Below, piece by piece: positions 26,478 through 34,498 of a stretch of 64,000 bases of DNA. Position 1 is the first letter of the stretch; each line of letters begins with the position of its first letter. The stretch comes from Simkaniaceae bacterium. GTDB lineage: Bacteria; Chlamydiota; Chlamydiia; Chlamydiales; Simkaniaceae. Below the pieces are notes generated by a model. It saw nothing but the letters and a program-made list of their open reading frames with translations. It was not told the origin of the DNA and ran no database searches. The position numbers were made by a program, and so were the translations under genes. The DNA lies in the NCBI GenBank assembly GCA_018399075.1, contig CP073763.1, positions 186,001 through 250,000 on the forward strand, in the 5' to 3' direction.

Positions 26478-26570
26478 ATGTCATCAGTAAAGAAAAAGCG
26501 TCGTCTTAAGATCTCGAAGCACAAGCGTAAAAAACGCCGTCGCCGCGATCGTCATAAGAAAAACAAATAA
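26478..26570 (+). CDS. Small basic ribosomal-type protein (AURKAIP1/COX24, bS22/mS38-like)
   Basis: A 30-residue protein, MSSVKKKRRLKISKHKRKK at its start, with more than half of its residues Lys or Arg. The motif (K/R)-x-KISKHK-x-(K/R)-K-(K/R) matches the AURKAIP1/COX24 domain found in mitochondrial ribosomal protein mS38 and short bacterial bS22-type proteins that bind small-subunit rRNA. It has no neighbour overlap and ends 6 bases before the mnmG start, under one promoter. This is too short for most gene finders. Confidence 0.85.
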   Translation: MSSVKKKRRLKISKHKRKKRRRRDRHKKNK

Positions 26571-26576
26571 CAACTA

Positions 26577-28394
26577 ATGTGGACTTATCCTGATCAGTTT
26601 GATCTGATTATTATCGGTGCAGGTCACGCAGGATGCGAGGCTGCGCATTCTGCTGCCCGGATGGGTGGTCACACTCTCCTCCTTACCATGAACCTCGATA
26701 CCATTGCCAAAATGAGCTGCAACCCTGCAATCGGGGGGACGGCTAAAGGTCATATGGTACGGGAAATTGATGCCTTGGGTGGTATCATGGGAAAAGTTGC
26801 CGATCGGACTGGTATTCAATTCCGGATGCTCAATGCTTCAAAAGGACCGGCTGTTTGGTCTCCCCGTTGTCAATCCGATAAACTCGCCTACCAAACTGAG
26901 ATGAAACATACCCTTGAGAACCTCCCGAACCTAGAAATTAAACAGGGAACCATTACCTCCATTGAGGTTGAGGAAGGAAAAATCCGAGGGGTTAAAACTC
27001 AAGAAGGCATTCATTATCGAGGAAAATCGGTTATTCTTTCGGCAGGAACATTTATGCGAGGCCTTCTCCATATTGGAGAGTCAAATTATTCTGGTGGGAG
27101 AGCAGGAGATAAACCTTCCGTTGGACTTTCTAAATGTTTAGAAGATCTTGGCTTTATGTTAGAAAGGCTTAAGACTGGAACCCCCTGTCGAGTCAATAGT
27201 AAGTCAATCGACTTTACAAAGACTGAAGAACAACCTCCTGAACAAGGCGTCTCTTTTTCGTTTGATCCCCAAGAAAAGTCTCTGCCCCAAGTTTCTTGCT
27301 ATATTACTTATACCAATGATGCAACGAAGAAAATCATTGAAGACAATATCCACCGCTCTCCTCTCTTCTCTGGAAAGATTCAAGGAGTCGGCCCCCGATA
27401 TTGCCCTTCGATCGAAGATAAAATTGTCCGGTTCAAGGATAAGGAAAGGCACCAACTTTTTTTAGAGCCCGAAGGTCTTTCAACCAATGAAGTCTACGTC
27501 AATGGCATCTCTTCCTCCCTCCCCTTCGATGTTCAATATGCAATGATGCGCACTGTTCCTGGGCTTGAAAATGTCGAAATCATGCGTCCCGCTTATGCCA
27601 TTGAATATGACTACGCTATTAGCGGGCAGATAAAAAGCACCCTTGAAACAAAAGCGGTTGAAGGTCTTTATTTTGCAGGACAAGTCAATGGGACGACTGG
27701 TTATGAAGAAGCGGCTGCCCAAGGATTGATGGCTGCTATCAACGCACTCCTTAAAATCAGAGGAAAAGCTCCTTTTATTCTTAAACGTTCAGAGGCTTAT
27801 ATCGGAGTGATGATTGATGATCTTATTGCAAAAAAGCTCGATGAGCCATACCGGATGTTCACGTCGCGAGCGGAATATCGTCTCCTTTTAAGGCAAGACA
27901 ATGCCGACCTTCGCCTTAGAGATTATGGGTATCAGCTAGGACTCATCAATGAAGAAACAAATGCAAGGTTCCAAAGAAAAAAAGAGATTATTCAAATGGA
28001 AAAAGCTCGGTTAGGAAAAAGCCACCTCGAATATGAAGGCAAATCAACAACTCTTGGAAAGCTTCTCTGCCGTCCCGATTTCTCCTATTCTAAACTCATC
28101 AATACTTTTCCTGAAAAGGCGGAAGATTATGGATTTGAAATCAATCATGCAATTGAAATTGATCTAAAATTTGCAGGCTATATTAATCGAGAAAAAAAAG
28201 AGGCTGCAAAATTAGAAGCGATCGATACCCATTTAATTCCCCACGACTTTAATTATGAAAAAATTGTTGGGCTTAGAAATGAAGCACGAGAAAAACTTTC
28301 CCATCATCGCCCTGACAATTTAGGCCAAGCCTCAAGAATTTCAGGAGTTTCTCCAGCTGATATTTCGATTCTCCTCGTGTCACTAAAAAGATAA
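26577..28394 (+). CDS. mnmG: tRNA uridine-5-carboxymethylaminomethyl modification enzyme MnmG (GidA)
   Basis: The FAD-binding subunit that, with MnmE, installs cmnm5 or nm5 groups on U34 of several tRNAs. The 605 residues include the dinucleotide fold IIIGAGHAGCEAA, the signature SCNPAIGGTAKGHMVREIDALGG, the GPAVWSPRCQ segment, a second conserved region (RYCPSIEDKIVRF) and TSRAEYRLLLRQDNADLRL. Six bases separate it from the small basic protein gene, so translation-related genes are grouped here. Length and motifs are normal. Confidence 0.97.
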   Translation: MWTYPDQFDLIIIGAGHAGCEAAHSAARMGGHTLLLTMNLDTIAKMSCNPAIGGTAKGHMVREIDALGGIMGKVADRTGIQFRMLNASKGPAVWSPRCQSDKLAYQTEMKHTLENLPNLEIKQGTITSIEVEEGKIRGVKTQEGIHYRGKSVILSAGTFMRGLLHIGESNYSGGRAGDKPSVGLSKCLEDLGFMLERLKTGTPCRVNSKSIDFTKTEEQPPEQGVSFSFDPQEKSLPQVSCYITYTNDATKKIIEDNIHRSPLFSGKIQGVGPRYCPSIEDKIVRFKDKERHQLFLEPEGLSTNEVYVNGISSSLPFDVQYAMMRTVPGLENVEIMRPAYAIEYDYAISGQIKSTLETKAVEGLYFAGQVNGTTGYEEAAAQGLMAAINALLKIRGKAPFILKRSEAYIGVMIDDLIAKKLDEPYRMFTSRAEYRLLLRQDNADLRLRDYGYQLGLINEETNARFQRKKEIIQMEKARLGKSHLEYEGKSTTLGKLLCRPDFSYSKLINTFPEKAEDYGFEINHAIEIDLKFAGYINREKKEAAKLEAIDTHLIPHDFNYEKIVGLRNEAREKLSHHRPDNLGQASRISGVSPADISILLVSLKR

Positions 28395-28413
28395 TAAGAT
28401 ATATTGGAAAGTG

Positions 28414-29376
28414 ATGAATTTAAAACCAAAAAAGCTTCCCACACTCCTCCTTGTCACTTCGCTGCCCCTTGTTCGGGCCTTTTTTGAAAGGGCTATTGAT
28501 AAAATCGAAGAATATGCTCTGATCATTACCTCTTCACGCTTAGAAACTCTTGAATATTTAGAAAAAACATATATCAGCTTTATCGTGATTGATGAAAAAA
28601 CCGCTAATATTCAGCTCCGCTCTTTATGTGAAGAAATTAGACGGTTTAGAGGCTATGATCATACACCGATTTTAATCATTACAGGACACCTCAAGAAGAC
28701 ATTCGCTAGAGATCTTATTAAGGCGGGAGCCACCGACTTTCTCCGTGAGCCTCTTGATGAAGAGGAGTTCTTGCTTCGGATGGAAATGGCAAGTGATGTC
28801 ATGGAAACGCAGTCTAAAATTTCCACCTTAACAACCCATTTTTCCACACAAAAAATGGCATCCTCCAGTTTAGAAAAACGCTCCATTCTTGATGATCGAG
28901 CCACCCGACTTATTCACGAAGCTTTAGCGGAAAAAACAGCCTTAGCCCTTATCCTCTTAGAACTAGATCAATACAACCAAATATTATCGGCGCAGGGAGA
29001 AAATGTCGCCCATGCCCTTACCTTAGACTGCGAAGACAGCCTTCAAAAGCTAATGCGAGCTCAAGATCTTCTCTACAACCAAAATCATGGAAAATTTGCT
29101 ATCTTCCTTCCTAAAACTTCGTGCAAAGCCTCAGAATTTATTGCTGAAAACATCATGGAATATCTCGATGCAGAAATTTTTTCTGCTGGAAGTCTCCGCT
29201 TTACGCTAACAGCCTCTATTGGAATTGCAACTCTAGAGCAAACGGGAGACGTGACAAAAAATGACACCATTAATCTAGAGCGTCTCATGAAAGGAGCAAC
29301 AAGCTCTCTTAATAAAGCAAAAGAAAAGAAAAATACAATTATCTCTTACAAAAAAAACCCAGGTGAATCCTCATGA
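28414..29376 (+). CDS. Degenerate receiver-GGDEF protein
   Basis: About 320 residues from the ATG at 28414 (a GTG just before it is possible). Residues 1-125 have a receiver-like fold with the candidate phosphoacceptor Asp in FIVIDEKT, but the acidic pair expected after the first strand is replaced by TS, and the conserved Lys appears as Arg in FLREPLDE. Residues 160-310 resemble a GGDEF domain (DQYNQILSAQGENVAH, then TASIGIATLEQ), but the GGDEF signature itself reads NHGKF. Catalysis of c-di-GMP and normal phosphorylation both look unlikely. It may act as a binding or scaffold protein. ATGA overlap with the next gene. Confidence 0.75.
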   Translation: MNLKPKKLPTLLLVTSLPLVRAFFERAIDKIEEYALIITSSRLETLEYLEKTYISFIVIDEKTANIQLRSLCEEIRRFRGYDHTPILIITGHLKKTFARDLIKAGATDFLREPLDEEEFLLRMEMASDVMETQSKISTLTTHFSTQKMASSSLEKRSILDDRATRLIHEALAEKTALALILLELDQYNQILSAQGENVAHALTLDCEDSLQKLMRAQDLLYNQNHGKFAIFLPKTSCKASEFIAENIMEYLDAEIFSAGSLRFTLTASIGIATLEQTGDVTKNDTINLERLMKGATSSLNKAKEKKNTIISYKKNPGESS

Positions 29377-29828
29377 AAAAAACTCTCTTTTTTCTCACCG
29401 CTTCACTTTCTCTTTATGCCTCAGTTCCCACAATCTATATGGCTCCACCCTCATCCTATGCAAAAGCCGCCGTGGAAGGAGGGGAGGAGGAGCAAAAAAA
29501 ACATTCAACTAAAAGTCCCTTAGCCGAAATGGAAAAAGCTGCAGCAGCAAAAGACGCTTCTATAAAAGGATCAACAGAGATGATGATCATCTCTCCAGAA
29601 GGAAGAGCAAAAGATATTCAAGCCGCCATCAAGTTTTTAAAGCTACACGCACCGACTGCTAAGCCAAGTATCAAGCTAACCGATGGAGCAATTATTAAAG
29701 GGATAGTCGATATCGATGTGATGCCTGGAGGAACGCTTGTGATCTTCAAAGTTGCCTCACTAAAAGGGTTGAAATACCAGATAGTAAAAATAGAAAATAT
29801 TGATACCATCGAGACAAATGGCACATAA
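29373..29828 (+). CDS. Unknown secreted protein
   Basis: A 151-residue protein with a signal peptide (MKKTLFFLTASLSLYASV), an Ala/Lys/Glu-rich low-complexity segment (residues 30-65) and a C-terminal domain of about 75 residues containing IKLTDGAIIKGIVDIDVMPGG. Likely periplasmic or envelope. I do not recognise the family. It overlaps the upstream receiver-GGDEF gene by ATGA and the lipoate ligase gene by 11 bases, so the three are probably one transcript. Confidence 0.7.
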   Translation: MKKTLFFLTASLSLYASVPTIYMAPPSSYAKAAVEGGEEEQKKHSTKSPLAEMEKAAAAKDASIKGSTEMMIISPEGRAKDIQAAIKFLKLHAPTAKPSIKLTDGAIIKGIVDIDVMPGGTLVIFKVASLKGLKYQIVKIENIDTIETNGT

Positions 29829-30537
29829 ACTCAACCTCCTTATCTTAAAAAACACTCCCATATTGGAACAACTTCAGATTGAAGAGGCTCTACTCCGTTT
29901 GAATAATGAAAACTGGTGCATCATCAATGAAGGATCACCTCCTACCATTGTGATGGGGATCTCAGGAAAAACTGAAGAGCTTGTTAATCACGAGAAACTG
30001 GAAGCAGCCCCTATTCCCCTTATTAAAAGATATAGTGGAGGAGGGACAGTTATTGTCGATTCAAATACCCTTTTCGTCTCTTTTATCTTTCAAAAAGAGA
30101 TCCATGATTTCCCTTGCTTTCCCGAACCTATCCTCCGTTGGTCAGAAGGTTTTTACAAACAAGCTCTTTCTATTCCCGATTTTAGGCTCCGAGAAAATGA
30201 TTATGTTATAGGGGATCTAAAATGTGGAGGAAATGCCCAATATATTAAGAAAGATCGATTTGTTCACCACACAACCTTTCTATGGGATTTTGAAGATAGC
30301 GCAATGGACTATCTCCTCCACCCAAAGAAAACACCAACCTATCGAAAAGAACGCAGCCACACTGATTTCCTCTGCAAACTCAAAGGGTTTTTACCGTCTA
30401 AAAATTATTTTGTTTCTCAAGTGATTGATACATTTTCAAATGATTTTATCATCAATGAAACTTCTTTAAATCCCCTTATTCCCCTTCTAAACCAACCCCA
30501 CAGAAAGACTACAACCAGTTTTTTTGTTTCACCTTAA
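29818..30537 (+). CDS. lplA: Lipoate-protein ligase A
   Basis: Attaches lipoate to E2 subunits of 2-oxoacid dehydrogenases and to GcvH using ATP. About 239 residues from the ATG at 29818; the frame is open six codons earlier. The lipoate-binding loop KRYSGGGTVIVD and the catalytic-Lys segment GDLKCGGNAQYIKKDRFVHH are intact. Scavenging of host lipoate fits an intracellular bacterium. In Chlamydia I recall lplA close to mnmG. Confidence 0.93.
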   Translation: MAHKLNLLILKNTPILEQLQIEEALLRLNNENWCIINEGSPPTIVMGISGKTEELVNHEKLEAAPIPLIKRYSGGGTVIVDSNTLFVSFIFQKEIHDFPCFPEPILRWSEGFYKQALSIPDFRLRENDYVIGDLKCGGNAQYIKKDRFVHHTTFLWDFEDSAMDYLLHPKKTPTYRKERSHTDFLCKLKGFLPSKNYFVSQVIDTFSNDFIINETSLNPLIPLLNQPHRKTTTSFFVSP

Positions 30538-30799
30538 CCGTCTTCGTGATAGACTGCATGACGCAGTCTTACTGGACTTCTAACTAAGAAGCTTGTGAGA
30601 AGCACGTTTTAGCTCAATTTGACTTAGTAGGAAAATCGAGCTTTTAAACTATTTAATTTTCGAGGGGGTCCTTTCGCGCTAGTGCCCTTCCCCCAAATCT
30701 TACTACCGAGAGGACCTTCTCATTTTGTGAATAGAATATTCACTCTTTATCCATTTTCTTAAGTTTCTTATTCTGTGATCAAAAAAGTTTAATGTGTTA
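30538..30799. other. Structured non-coding gap with three dyads
   Basis: No convincing gene. Three features are visible: a perfect 7-bp inverted repeat AGACTGC/GCAGTCT (30551-30569), a 10-bp stem with two G-U pairs between 30662-30671 and 30712-30721 enclosing a C-rich loop, and a 7-bp dyad GTGAATA/TATTCAC (30727-30743). A broken reading frame on the minus strand near the start of the gap (VRLRHAVYHEDG) might be the remnant of a mobile gene. Confidence 0.45.
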
Positions 30800-31654
30800 A
30801 TGTCTAGCGACATGAAAAAGATTGCTATTGTCATTATCTTAGTCATGATCGGTCTCGGTATTTTTTTATGGAAGAAGAAACCTGAGCATCGGTTGGCAAT
30901 CTGCGCTATTTTTTATGATGAAGGACCACGCTTGAAGGAATGGGTTGACTACCACCATCAAGCTCTAGGGGTCAATCTTTTTTACCTCTACAACAATAAC
31001 AGTAGTGATAACTTTCAAGAGGTACTGGCACCTTACATTGAGAAGGGCCTTGTTGAACTGATCGAATGGGAGTCAAGTGAAGAACATGGCGTTTTTGGGC
31101 TAGATGAGTTTCAGCATGTCCCCTATCAAATTGGAGCCTACCGTGATTGTTTAAAAAATCGGGCCCCTAAGAAAGCAGAATGGGTAGCCATGATTGATAT
31201 TGATGAATTTATTGTTCCTGCAAATGGTGTGAATGCATTCTATACCCTGCTCAATGAAGAGAAAAAAATAAAAGCGGGAAGCTTGAGAATCTACTGGAAG
31301 GTTTTTGGGACATCTGGAGTGAAATCTCTTAAAGAAGGAGAGCTTTTAACTGAAAAACTCATCCGTCGCGCCCCTGATGATTATGAGTGGCACTCGCAAA
31401 TCAAAAGCATCCATCAGCCAAAAGCTGCAGCTCGTAAATGTTTAGTCCACGAGGTCCTTAAGGTCGAAAAGGGATATAAAATTAAAACACTTCCTCCAGA
31501 AGTGTGTCGTATCCACCATTATTGGACAGGAACAGAAGAGAGATGCAATGAAAAGCGTATTCTTGATACGAATCATGGAGAAAAATTTTTAAAAACATTA
31601 AATGCTGTTGAAGATCGGTCGATCTACCCCTATCTAAAAAAGAGTCCTACTTAA
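30800..31654 (+). CDS. Membrane-anchored glycosyltransferase (GT92-like)
   Basis: A 284-residue protein with one N-terminal anchor helix (IAIVIILVMIGLGIFLW) and a GT92/DUF23-like glycosyltransferase domain. Seen: AICAIFYDEGPRLKEWVDYHH, a YLYNNNSSD segment and the metal-binding AMIDIDEFIVP near residue 135, followed by HHYWT near the C-terminus. The family transfers galactose or similar sugars in animals, and the bacterial substrate is unknown. Two in-frame ATGs (30800 and 30812) are possible and neither has a clear ribosome site. Confidence 0.75.
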   Translation: MSSDMKKIAIVIILVMIGLGIFLWKKKPEHRLAICAIFYDEGPRLKEWVDYHHQALGVNLFYLYNNNSSDNFQEVLAPYIEKGLVELIEWESSEEHGVFGLDEFQHVPYQIGAYRDCLKNRAPKKAEWVAMIDIDEFIVPANGVNAFYTLLNEEKKIKAGSLRIYWKVFGTSGVKSLKEGELLTEKLIRRAPDDYEWHSQIKSIHQPKAAARKCLVHEVLKVEKGYKIKTLPPEVCRIHHYWTGTEERCNEKRILDTNHGEKFLKTLNAVEDRSIYPYLKKSPT

Positions 31655-31831
31655 GATAAGGGCGGCTTATTCAACCTTTAATACAAAGTGGGTCCGTCAC
31701 CTGAAGGAGAGGAATTCCAATAACTATATTCCTCTGATCTCCAGCGGTCTGATCCCCTAAAAAAGCTTGTAGTTGATGAGCATATAACCCTTATCAGTAG
31801 GACTCTCCCTTATTTTAACATATTAGAGAAT
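31655..31831. other. Non-coding gap with a hairpin
   Basis: No gene is visible between the glycosyltransferase and sdhB. An 8-bp stem AGAGGAAT/ATTCCTCT with a 12-base loop lies at 31708-31735, and ATAAG/CTTAT brackets a G-rich loop just after the glycosyltransferase stop codon. None carries a good T-run, so no clear terminator. Confidence 0.4.
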
Positions 31832-32599
31832 TTAGTCACGATCTGAGATATTAAAAATATCCTTAAGAGCCTGCTTACTCACCTCTCTACCAGTGACTGC
31901 AATCGACTCGGTCAGAGGGATTTCCTTAGGACAAACTTGAACACAGTTTTGTGAATTCCCACACTCGCTGATTCCCCCTTCCTCCATAAGAGTATGCAGG
32001 CGTTTGCTTTGCTCCATCTTCCCAGAAGGGTTAAGATTAAAAAGGCGCACCTGAGAAATAGGGGAAGGACCAATAAACTTGGAGTTTTGGTTGACTTGAG
32101 GACAAGCTTCAGAACAGCAACCACAAGTCATGCAGGTAGATAGGGTATACATTGTCTCTTGCTTTGCCTGGCTAATTTTTGGGCCAAACCCATGAGTAAA
32201 CGAGCCATCAGCTGAAATCCACGACTTCGTTCTTTTAAGATCTTCAAACATCTTTGTGCGGTTGACAACAAGGTCTCTTACAAGAGGAAATTTCGTAAAT
32301 GGAGCGAGTGTTATTACACTGCTTCCCGTCTTTTTTAAAATCGGCTCAATGATAGCTGTACATGCTTGGCTTGGGCGGCCATTGATGAGCATCGAGCAGG
32401 AACCACAAACTTCTTCAAGACACCCTTGCTCCCAGTTTACAGGGGTCACCTTCTCCCCTTTCCGATTGATGGGATTCATTTGAATTTCCATGAGAGCGGA
32501 AATCACATTGATTGAAGGCTTGAGTTCTAGTTCAAACTCTTCCCAATATTGGCGCTTGGGCTCTCCCCGATAGATCTTTAGAATAAATGTCTTTGCCAA
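31832..32599 (-). CDS. sdhB: Succinate dehydrogenase iron-sulfur subunit
   Basis: A 255-residue electron-transfer subunit of complex II. The [2Fe-2S] domain has CLEEVCGSC with a fourth Cys in SQACT. The second domain has CMTCGCCSEACPQ and CGNSQNCVQVCP for the [4Fe-4S] and [3Fe-4S] clusters. It is the last gene of the sdhCAB operon, 11 bases after sdhA. Chlamydial energy metabolism uses a partial TCA cycle with this enzyme. Confidence 0.96.
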   Translation of the reverse strand: MAKTFILKIYRGEPKRQYWEEFELELKPSINVISALMEIQMNPINRKGEKVTPVNWEQGCLEEVCGSCSMLINGRPSQACTAIIEPILKKTGSSVITLAPFTKFPLVRDLVVNRTKMFEDLKRTKSWISADGSFTHGFGPKISQAKQETMYTLSTCMTCGCCSEACPQVNQNSKFIGPSPISQVRLFNLNPSGKMEQSKRLHTLMEEGGISECGNSQNCVQVCPKEIPLTESIAVTGREVSKQALKDIFNISDRD

Positions 32600-32610
32600 G
32601 AAGCTTTCTC

Positions 32611-34497
32611 CTAAATGGGCAGCTGGATATTTGTCGGAATATTCTCTAACTTTGGCTTAATCCGTTTTGCCTTGGTATAATCTCTTTGTATCGGTTTAAG
32701 GTAGGGTGTGTCAATCGATTCGTAAGTGATGTTGGGCTCATCATTCTTTGGATCATAGGCTGCAATGGTCGTTTTCATCCAATTTTTATCATCTCTTTCG
32801 GAAAATTCTGGCTTAAAGTGGGATCCACGGAATTCATCACGAAGAAGCGCTCCTTTCGTGATGATCATGGCAAGCTCTAACATCGAATTAAATTGATTCG
32901 CAAAGATATAGGTTTGATTATGGTTACTTTCCTTGTCATCAAGAGAGATGTTTTTATATCTTTCTCGAATCTCTTTAATGCGATTGAGTGTCGCTGCTAA
33001 GTCTTTGTTATTCCGCTTTACAGTGACATTCTGAATCATATCTCTCGCAAGCTCTTCATGAAGTTTGTGGACATTTTCCTTTCCACTTCGATTGATTAGT
33101 TCCTGTTTAAACGCTTCTTCTTTTTGAATCGCTTCTTTAAAAGGTGCCTCATCAATCTGATCATAGGACCTTGATAAGGTTTCAAGATAATGAGGAACTT
33201 CAACTCCACAAATAAGCCCTCCAAAGATACTAGACAAAAGAGAATTAGCGCCTAAACGATTGGCTCCATGGTATTGATAATCAGCCTCTCCTGCGACAAA
33301 ACACCCTTTAAGATTAGACATCTGACGAAAGCGGTCTAACCGATCAGGCGCATCGGCAGCCGGCCAATCCACCCAAGCACCACCCATGGAATAATGAACA
33401 GCTGGTGCAATTCTCATCGGGACTTTTCTAGGATTTTCTCCTGTAAATTTTTGATAGATGTGAAGGACTGATTCGAGTTTATGAATCTTTTCTTCAGGCA
33501 TATGAGTCACATCAAGAAAAACTTCGTCCCGCCCATTAATACCAAGACCTAACTCAATCATACGGAGAATCTCTCTCGCACCAATATCACGAGGGACAAG
33601 ATTCCCAAAAGCTGGGTAAAGCTCTTCTAAGAAATACCAAGGTTTCCCGGTTTCACCACAGGGGATTGTTTTTCCATCAGGGGCATTAATCGATTTAGAG
33701 GAATCGCCGTAAACCCAAACGCGCCCTCCCTCTCCACGAATTGACTCTGACATTAGCCGAAGTTTATCACTTCCAGGAATCGCCGTAGGATGAATTTGGA
33801 TAAACTCTCCGTTTGCGTAATGCATTCCCTGCATGTAAAGCCGGCCATTTGCTGCTCCTGTACAAAAAGTTGAGTTTGTTGATTTTTTGAAGACCATTCC
33901 AGGTCCACCTGAGGCAATAATCACAGCATCTGCTTTTAGAATATCAAGCTTGAGATTGAAAAGATCCATCATCACAATTCCACGTGCAACCCCTTCTTCA
34001 TCTTGAATGAGCCTTAGGAATTCGTGATGTTCAAATTTTTCTACTAATCCATTCACTTCATGGCGGCGGACTTGTTCATCTAATGAATAAAGAAGTTGCT
34101 GTCCAGTTGATGCTCCACAAAAGGCTGTCCGATTATAGAGTGTTCCACCAAAACGGCGAAAATCAATATTTCCTTCAGGAGTTCTATTGAAGGTACACCC
34201 AAAACGGTCCATCATTTCAATAATAAGAGGTGCTGTTAAACACATCTCTAAGATTGGAGCTTGTTGTCCTAAGAAATCGCCCCCCTTGATCGTGTCATAG
34301 GTATGGACTAGGGGGGAATCCTCCTCCCCTTTAGTATTAACAGCAGCATTGATTCCCCCTTGAGCACAAACTGAATGGGAGCGTTTCACTTGAGTCACCG
34401 AAATAAGTTTGACATAGCACCCATTTTCAGCTAGTCGCATCGCTGCAGCAAGTCCTGCTAACCCCCCACCCACAACGATGACTTCTTTTTTTTTCAT
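32611..34497 (-). CDS. sdhA: Succinate dehydrogenase flavoprotein subunit
   Basis: Oxidises succinate to fumarate at the inner membrane. The 628 residues include the FAD fold VVGGGLAGLAAAMRLAE, the flavin-attachment region HSVCAQGGINAA, the substrate region HPTAIPGSDKL, SIRGEGGR, and the capping-domain HYSMGGAWVDW and GANRLGANSLLSS. Long, Bacillus-type SdhA. One base separates it from sdhC. Confidence 0.97.
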   Translation of the reverse strand: MKKKEVIVVGGGLAGLAAAMRLAENGCYVKLISVTQVKRSHSVCAQGGINAAVNTKGEEDSPLVHTYDTIKGGDFLGQQAPILEMCLTAPLIIEMMDRFGCTFNRTPEGNIDFRRFGGTLYNRTAFCGASTGQQLLYSLDEQVRRHEVNGLVEKFEHHEFLRLIQDEEGVARGIVMMDLFNLKLDILKADAVIIASGGPGMVFKKSTNSTFCTGAANGRLYMQGMHYANGEFIQIHPTAIPGSDKLRLMSESIRGEGGRVWVYGDSSKSINAPDGKTIPCGETGKPWYFLEELYPAFGNLVPRDIGAREILRMIELGLGINGRDEVFLDVTHMPEEKIHKLESVLHIYQKFTGENPRKVPMRIAPAVHYSMGGAWVDWPAADAPDRLDRFRQMSNLKGCFVAGEADYQYHGANRLGANSLLSSIFGGLICGVEVPHYLETLSRSYDQIDEAPFKEAIQKEEAFKQELINRSGKENVHKLHEELARDMIQNVTVKRNNKDLAATLNRIKEIRERYKNISLDDKESNHNQTYIFANQFNSMLELAMIITKGALLRDEFRGSHFKPEFSERDDKNWMKTTIAAYDPKNDEPNITYESIDTPYLKPIQRDYTKAKRIKPKLENIPTNIQLPI

Positions 34498-34498
34498 T

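Noticed and set aside
31655-31831. Terminator or small RNA gene
   Set aside because: Hairpins are short and lack T-runs, and no promoter is convincing.
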